Shown here piece by piece: positions 5,276 to 8,025 of a stretch of DNA of 8,025 bases. The position numbers and the translations under genes were made by a program. The stretch covers positions 1 through 8,025 of the forward strand of contig SKWE01000046.1 of NCBI GenBank assembly GCA_007129055.1, read 5' to 3'. Position 1 is the stretch's first letter, and each line of letters starts with the position of its first letter. The notes under the pieces are model-generated. The model was not told the DNA's origin. It saw only the letters and a list, made by a program, of their open reading frames with translations, and ran no database searches. This DNA comes from Syntrophomonadaceae bacterium (GTDB taxonomy: Bacteria > Bacillota > Dethiobacteria > DTU022).

Positions 5276-7270
5276 ATGCGCATTGCACTTGCAGGTAACC
5301 CCAACAGTGGAAAAACCACTTTGTTCAATGCAATTACCGGAAAAATTGAATACGTAGGTAACTGGCCTGGTGTGACCATAGCCAGGAAAGAAGGTGATGT
5401 AAAAAAAGCATTGAACAAAGGGGGTTCGAAAATAAGAGTTATCGATCTTCCGGGTGCTTATTCCCTCTCGCCTTTTACAACTGAAGAAAATATAACCAGT
5501 GAATTTGTAAAAAATGAAAATCCCGACGTGATCATAAATATTATAGATGTCACTAATTTAAGCAGGAGTTTGTTTTTTACCACACAATTACTGGAGCTTG
5601 GCATTCCCCTGGTGATAGCTTTAAATAAAAGTGATCTATTAAAAAAGAAGGGCATAGTTGTTAACAGTTTGGTGCTGGAAAAACAGCTTGGATGTCCTGT
5701 TATGGAAACAGCTTCAACCACGGGAAGCGGACTTCTTGAACTGATTGAGCAAGCCAAAATTGTTTATGGAAAAACTCAGTCAGCCCCTTTTACCGGGTAC
5801 AGTAAAAGTGCTTCAGGACAAGCAGCAGACGATAAGCTTAAACATGAACGGTTTGCCTTTGTCAACCAGCTTGTAAAAGAAGTTGAAATGCGGAAAGTAG
5901 CGAGCAGTAAACAAACCATACAGGATACTGCCGACCGGATTATCGCCAATAAGATACTTGGAATTCCTATCTTTGGTGCGATTATCTATCTTGTATTCTC
6001 CTTATCCCAAACTTACCTGGGGCCATTATTTGCAGATTATTTGGTCGGCTGGATCGACACCTTATATGATTATACCGAAGGTTTGATGGGAGCAGAGGTA
6101 TCGCCTGTATTAAGCTCACTTTTATTAGACGGCATAATAGGTGGTGTGGGTGCTGTAATGGGTTTTTTACCCCTGATCATGGTCCTCTTTTTCTTGTTGG
6201 CATTGTTAGAAGATAGCGGTTATATGGCCAGGGTTGCCGTAGTGATGGATCGTTACCTGAAAAAAGTTGGCCTTTCCGGGAAATCAATTATCCCCATGGT
6301 TATAGGCACTGGCTGTGCGATTCCCGGTGTGATGGCAACAAGAACGATCCGTGATGAACGTCAGCGTCGGACGACTGCTATGTTGACACCATTTATGCCC
6401 TGTGGCGCTAAGCTGCCGGTTATTGCGCTATTTGCAGGTGTATTTTTTAGTGATGCTGCCTGGGTTGGTACTTCAATGTATTTCGTGGCTATTCTTGTTA
6501 TAGTGGTCGGGGCGCTTATTGTTCAGCGGATTACAAATGAAGGACCTTCAAAATCTTACTTTATCATGGAACTTCCCGATTACCGCCTGCCGAGCTTGAA
6601 ACGTGCTTTAATATCAATGATGTCAAGGGCACAAGCTTTTATTATTAGGGCGGCAACAATTATTCTTGTATGTAATGCAGCAGTTCATATAATGCAAACA
6701 TTTACCTGGAGCTTCCAGGTTGTAGAGCCGGGCATGGAGAACTCAAGCATACTGGCCAGTATTTCAAGTCCATTCGCGCTTCTTTTCATTCCGCTTGGGT
6801 TTGGTGTCTGGCAGCTGGCAGCAGCTGCTATAGCCGGCTTTATCGCTAAAGAAAATGTAATAGGAGCCCTGGCTGTGGTATACGGCCTGACAAACTTTAT
6901 CGATACGGAAGAGTTCGAGCTGGTTGCAGGAGCGGGTGATGTTGCATCCGTAATGGGCCTTACTTCCGTTGCAGCTCTGGCTTATCTGATGTTTAACCTT
7001 TTTACTCCGCCGTGCTTTGCTGCTATTGGAGCAATGAATGCCGAAATGGATAGTAAAAGATGGTTGTGGGCTGGTATTGGATTTCAGCTTGGAGTAGGTT
7101 ACACCCTGGCGTATTTTGTTTACCAGTTCGGCACGCTAATTACAACGGGTAGTTTAGGGGCCGGTGTGATTCCGGGCCTCGCAGGGATAGCAGCGTTTTT
7201 CAGTATTATAGCATACCTGATACGCAGAAATGACCAGAAGTTAAGGCATGATCTCAAGGAGGCAGTATGA
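5276..7270 (+). CDS. feoB: Ferrous iron transporter B (GTPase-permease)
   Basis: Inner-membrane Fe(II) uptake protein with a cytoplasmic G-protein domain. The ATG at 5276 follows AAGGAGGA (5263-5270), giving 664 aa, shorter than the 773 of E. coli but normal for Firmicutes. G domain: G1 GNPNSGKT (7-14), G2 Thr34 in GVTIA, G3 DLPG (57-60), G4 NKSD (117-120), G5-like TASTTGSG (145-152); a helical GDI-like region covers about 185-225. The membrane part begins near residue 228 with GIPIFGAIIY and contains two gate repeats: GYMARVAVVMDR with GTGCAIPG (Cys347), then FMPCGAKLP (Cys376), later the conserved KENVIGAL (Glu526) and TPPCFAAIGAM (Cys580). These Cys correspond to positions conserved in FeoB gates. 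The stop overlaps the next gene (ATGA). All motifs needed for GTP hydrolysis and transport are present. Confidence 0.97.
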   Translation: MRIALAGNPNSGKTTLFNAITGKIEYVGNWPGVTIARKEGDVKKALNKGGSKIRVIDLPGAYSLSPFTTEENITSEFVKNENPDVIINIIDVTNLSRSLFFTTQLLELGIPLVIALNKSDLLKKKGIVVNSLVLEKQLGCPVMETASTTGSGLLELIEQAKIVYGKTQSAPFTGYSKSASGQAADDKLKHERFAFVNQLVKEVEMRKVASSKQTIQDTADRIIANKILGIPIFGAIIYLVFSLSQTYLGPLFADYLVGWIDTLYDYTEGLMGAEVSPVLSSLLLDGIIGGVGAVMGFLPLIMVLFFLLALLEDSGYMARVAVVMDRYLKKVGLSGKSIIPMVIGTGCAIPGVMATRTIRDERQRRTTAMLTPFMPCGAKLPVIALFAGVFFSDAAWVGTSMYFVAILVIVVGALIVQRITNEGPSKSYFIMELPDYRLPSLKRALISMMSRAQAFIIRAATIILVCNAAVHIMQTFTWSFQVVEPGMENSSILASISSPFALLFIPLGFGVWQLAAAAIAGFIAKENVIGALAVVYGLTNFIDTEEFELVAGAGDVASVMGLTSVAALAYLMFNLFTPPCFAAIGAMNAEMDSKRWLWAGIGFQLGVGYTLAYFVYQFGTLITTGSLGAGVIPGLAGIAAFFSIIAYLIRRNDQKLRHDLKEAV

Positions 7271-7455
7271 TGCTGGGGAATATATCCACCCTTTTTATCA
7301 TATCAATTATTATCGCCGGGGCATGCATCAAGTTGTTTACTGACAAGAAAAAAGGTGACCATTGCTCTGGTTGCCCTTACAGTAAAATTGGCAACCAGGA
7401 TTGCAGCTGTTCTGATTATTTGCCCCTTGGTAAGATTTCAAAGCTTAATAAGTAA
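7267..7455 (+). CDS. FeoB-associated Cys-rich membrane protein
   Basis: A 62-aa protein of the small Cys-rich family found after feoB in many Firmicutes. One N-terminal membrane helix (about residues 5-24, ISTLFIISIIIAGACIKLF) is followed by a short basic stretch TDKKKGD and a cytosolic-looking Cys cluster, CSGCPY ... CSCSDY (Cys33, 36, 46, 48), well suited to binding a metal. Its role is unproven; it may act like E. coli FeoC or as an iron-delivery or assembly partner of FeoB. The ATG at 7267 overlaps the feoB stop; the ribosome site AAGGAGG (7256-7262) is 4 nt from it and 7 nt from the next ATG at 7270, so a 61-aa form starting at 7270 is equally likely. It is the last gene of the feo module. 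Confidence 0.87.
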   Translation: MMLGNISTLFIISIIIAGACIKLFTDKKKGDHCSGCPYSKIGNQDCSCSDYLPLGKISKLNK

Positions 7456-7471
7456 TAGCAGATATTAGGAC

Positions 7472-7499
7472 GTAAGAAACGGTTCTGCCTTACTTTTTT
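7472..7499 (+). terminator. Weak intrinsic terminator after the feo module
   Basis: GTAAG (7472-7476) can pair with CTTAC (7489-7493), directly followed by six T (7494-7499). The 5-bp stem with a 12-nt loop is weak, but the T-run and the position 17 nt after the last feo gene fit partial termination. Confidence 0.45.
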
Positions 7500-7519
7500 C
7501 ATCCCTAAAATTATGCTTA

Positions 7520-7553
7520 AAGGGATGCCCGAATAATCTTCGTGGCATCCCTT
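7520..7553 (+). terminator. Strong hairpin between feo and prs (terminator or attenuator)
   Basis: AAGGGATGCC (7520-7529) pairs perfectly with GGCATCCCTT (7544-7553); inside it, CGAA (7530-7533) pairs with TTCG (7539-7542) around a TAATC loop, with one bulged T at 7543: 14 bp in all. The following bases (ATTCTAT) are U-rich but broken, so termination is likely but not certain. CATCCCT at 7500-7506 competes for the left arm (see findings). Confidence 0.6.
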
Positions 7554-7587
7554 ATTCTATGGAACTTAATTTGGCAGTTATGATAGC

Positions 7588-7655
7588 TATAATAAAAGAA
7601 TCTGGCTTTATGCAGGAAAACAGGGAAGGGGAATAGAAAAAGGTAAAGCCTGATT
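7588..7655 (+). promoter_or_regulatory. Candidate -10 box and stem-loop leader of prs
   Basis: A perfect TATAAT lies at 7588-7593; no good -35 stands 16-18 nt upstream (TTGGCA at 7571-7576 is only 11 nt away), so the promoter is uncertain. Just downstream, AATC-T-GGCTTTA (7599-7610) pairs with TAAAGCC-T-GATT (7644-7655), 11 pairs and one T-T mismatch, around a purine-rich 33-nt loop containing AGGGAAGGGG. The stem would begin at the predicted transcript start. I do not recognise a known riboswitch class. Confidence 0.35.
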
Positions 7656-7715
7656 TATAACTACTGTAATTAAATCAACATAATTTTTTACAAATATCCG
7701 CAGGAGGGAAGTAAA

Positions 7716-8025
7716 TTGGTTAATGGAGATGAACTGAAGATTTTTTGCGGCAGCGCTAACAGGTCCCTGGCAGAGGAGATAGCAAACTACGTGGGAGTGC
7801 CACTGGGCAACTGTGAAGTTAGCCGCTTCAGCGACGGAGAAATATCGATCAGTATCGGGGAAAGTGTTCGCGGCACTAATTCTTTCCTTGTTCAGCCGTT
7901 ATGCGGCCCGATTAACGATAGTATAATGGAACTGCTGATCATAGTAGATGCCTTGAAAAGGGCATCTGTAAAAACGCTAAATGTTGTGGCACCTTACTAT
8001 GCCTATGCCAGGCAGGATCGAAAAA
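7716..8025 (+). CDS. prs: Ribose-phosphate pyrophosphokinase, N-terminal part (3' end outside window)
   Basis: Makes PRPP from ribose-5-phosphate and ATP; PRPP feeds purine, pyrimidine, His, Trp and NAD synthesis, including the PncB reaction encoded upstream. The start is the TTG at 7716, seven nt after AGGAGGG (7702-7708); the ATG at 7723 is out of frame. The frame is open to the window end (103 complete codons). Family landmarks: KIFCGSANRSLAEEIA at the N-terminus, EVSRFSDGEISI, IMELLIIVDALKRAS and VVAPYYAYARQDRK, the last including the Arg-Gln-Asp of the ATP-binding flexible region. The PRPP-binding loop and the catalytic His and Lys region lie beyond the window. In Bacillus, prs directly follows glmU; here the feo module lies between them. 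Confidence 0.95.
   Translation, partial: MVNGDELKIFCGSANRSLAEEIANYVGVPLGNCEVSRFSDGEISISIGESVRGTNSFLVQPLCGPINDSIMELLIIVDALKRASVKTLNVVAPYYAYARQDRK

Noticed and set aside
7571..7593. TTGGCA ... TATAAT as a standard sigma-A promoter for prs
   Set aside because: The spacer is 11 nt, far below the 16-18 nt required; only the -10 box is retained as a tentative element.
7559..7636. Small ORF of 25 codons before prs
   Set aside because: No ribosome binding site, directly after a strong hairpin, and overlapped by the stem-loop and -10 box; no recognisable product.

Overview
The window looks like chromosomal DNA of a spore-forming Firmicute, most likely a Clostridia-type anaerobe. The evidence is the housekeeping order ispE ... 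spoVG - glmU ... prs (familiar from Bacillus and Clostridia), strong AGGAGG-type ribosome binding sites, TTG starts, a sigma-H-like promoter in front of spoVG, and a clostridial-type FeoA/FeoB/Cys-rich ferrous iron module. All genes are on the + strand. Genus cannot be fixed from the sequence alone.

Layout. (1) 1-3013, a tightly packed run: the 3' end of a nicotinamidase (pncA), nicotinate phosphoribosyltransferase (pncB), ispE (overlapping pncB by an ATGA), and a MobA-like nucleotidyltransferase with no settled function. The first two convert nicotinamide to nicotinate and then to nicotinate mononucleotide for NAD; IspE is in the MEP isoprenoid pathway. (2) 3014-3638: a regulatory gap with a good sigma-H promoter, spoVG, then a short gap with a sigma-A-like promoter and an 11-bp dyad that abuts the glmU ribosome binding site. 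(3) 3639-4628: glmU, which ends at 329 codons instead of about 450-460. The uridyltransferase half is intact, but the C-terminal acetyltransferase active-site part is missing. (4) 4629-7455: a self-contained feo module with its own consensus sigma-A promoter (TTGACA-N17-TATAAT), three A-tract direct repeats upstream of it, feoA, feoB and a small Cys-rich membrane protein, closed by terminator-like hairpins. (5) 7456-8025: an intergenic stretch with alternative hairpins and a structured leader, then the 5' part of prs (TTG start), which runs off the window.

The main point of interest is that the usual neighbours glmU and prs are separated here by an iron-uptake module, and that glmU loses its 3' third exactly at that junction. 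No frameshifted remainder of GlmU is visible downstream. If the truncation is real, the cell needs another enzyme to acetylate glucosamine-1-phosphate. Secondary points are a three-arm mutually exclusive hairpin set between feo and prs, a 12-bp stem-loop that would sit at the very 5' end of a prs transcript, and short dyads directly in front of the glmU and feoB Shine-Dalgarno sequences. I found no tRNA, rRNA, CRISPR array, transposase or insertion sequence.
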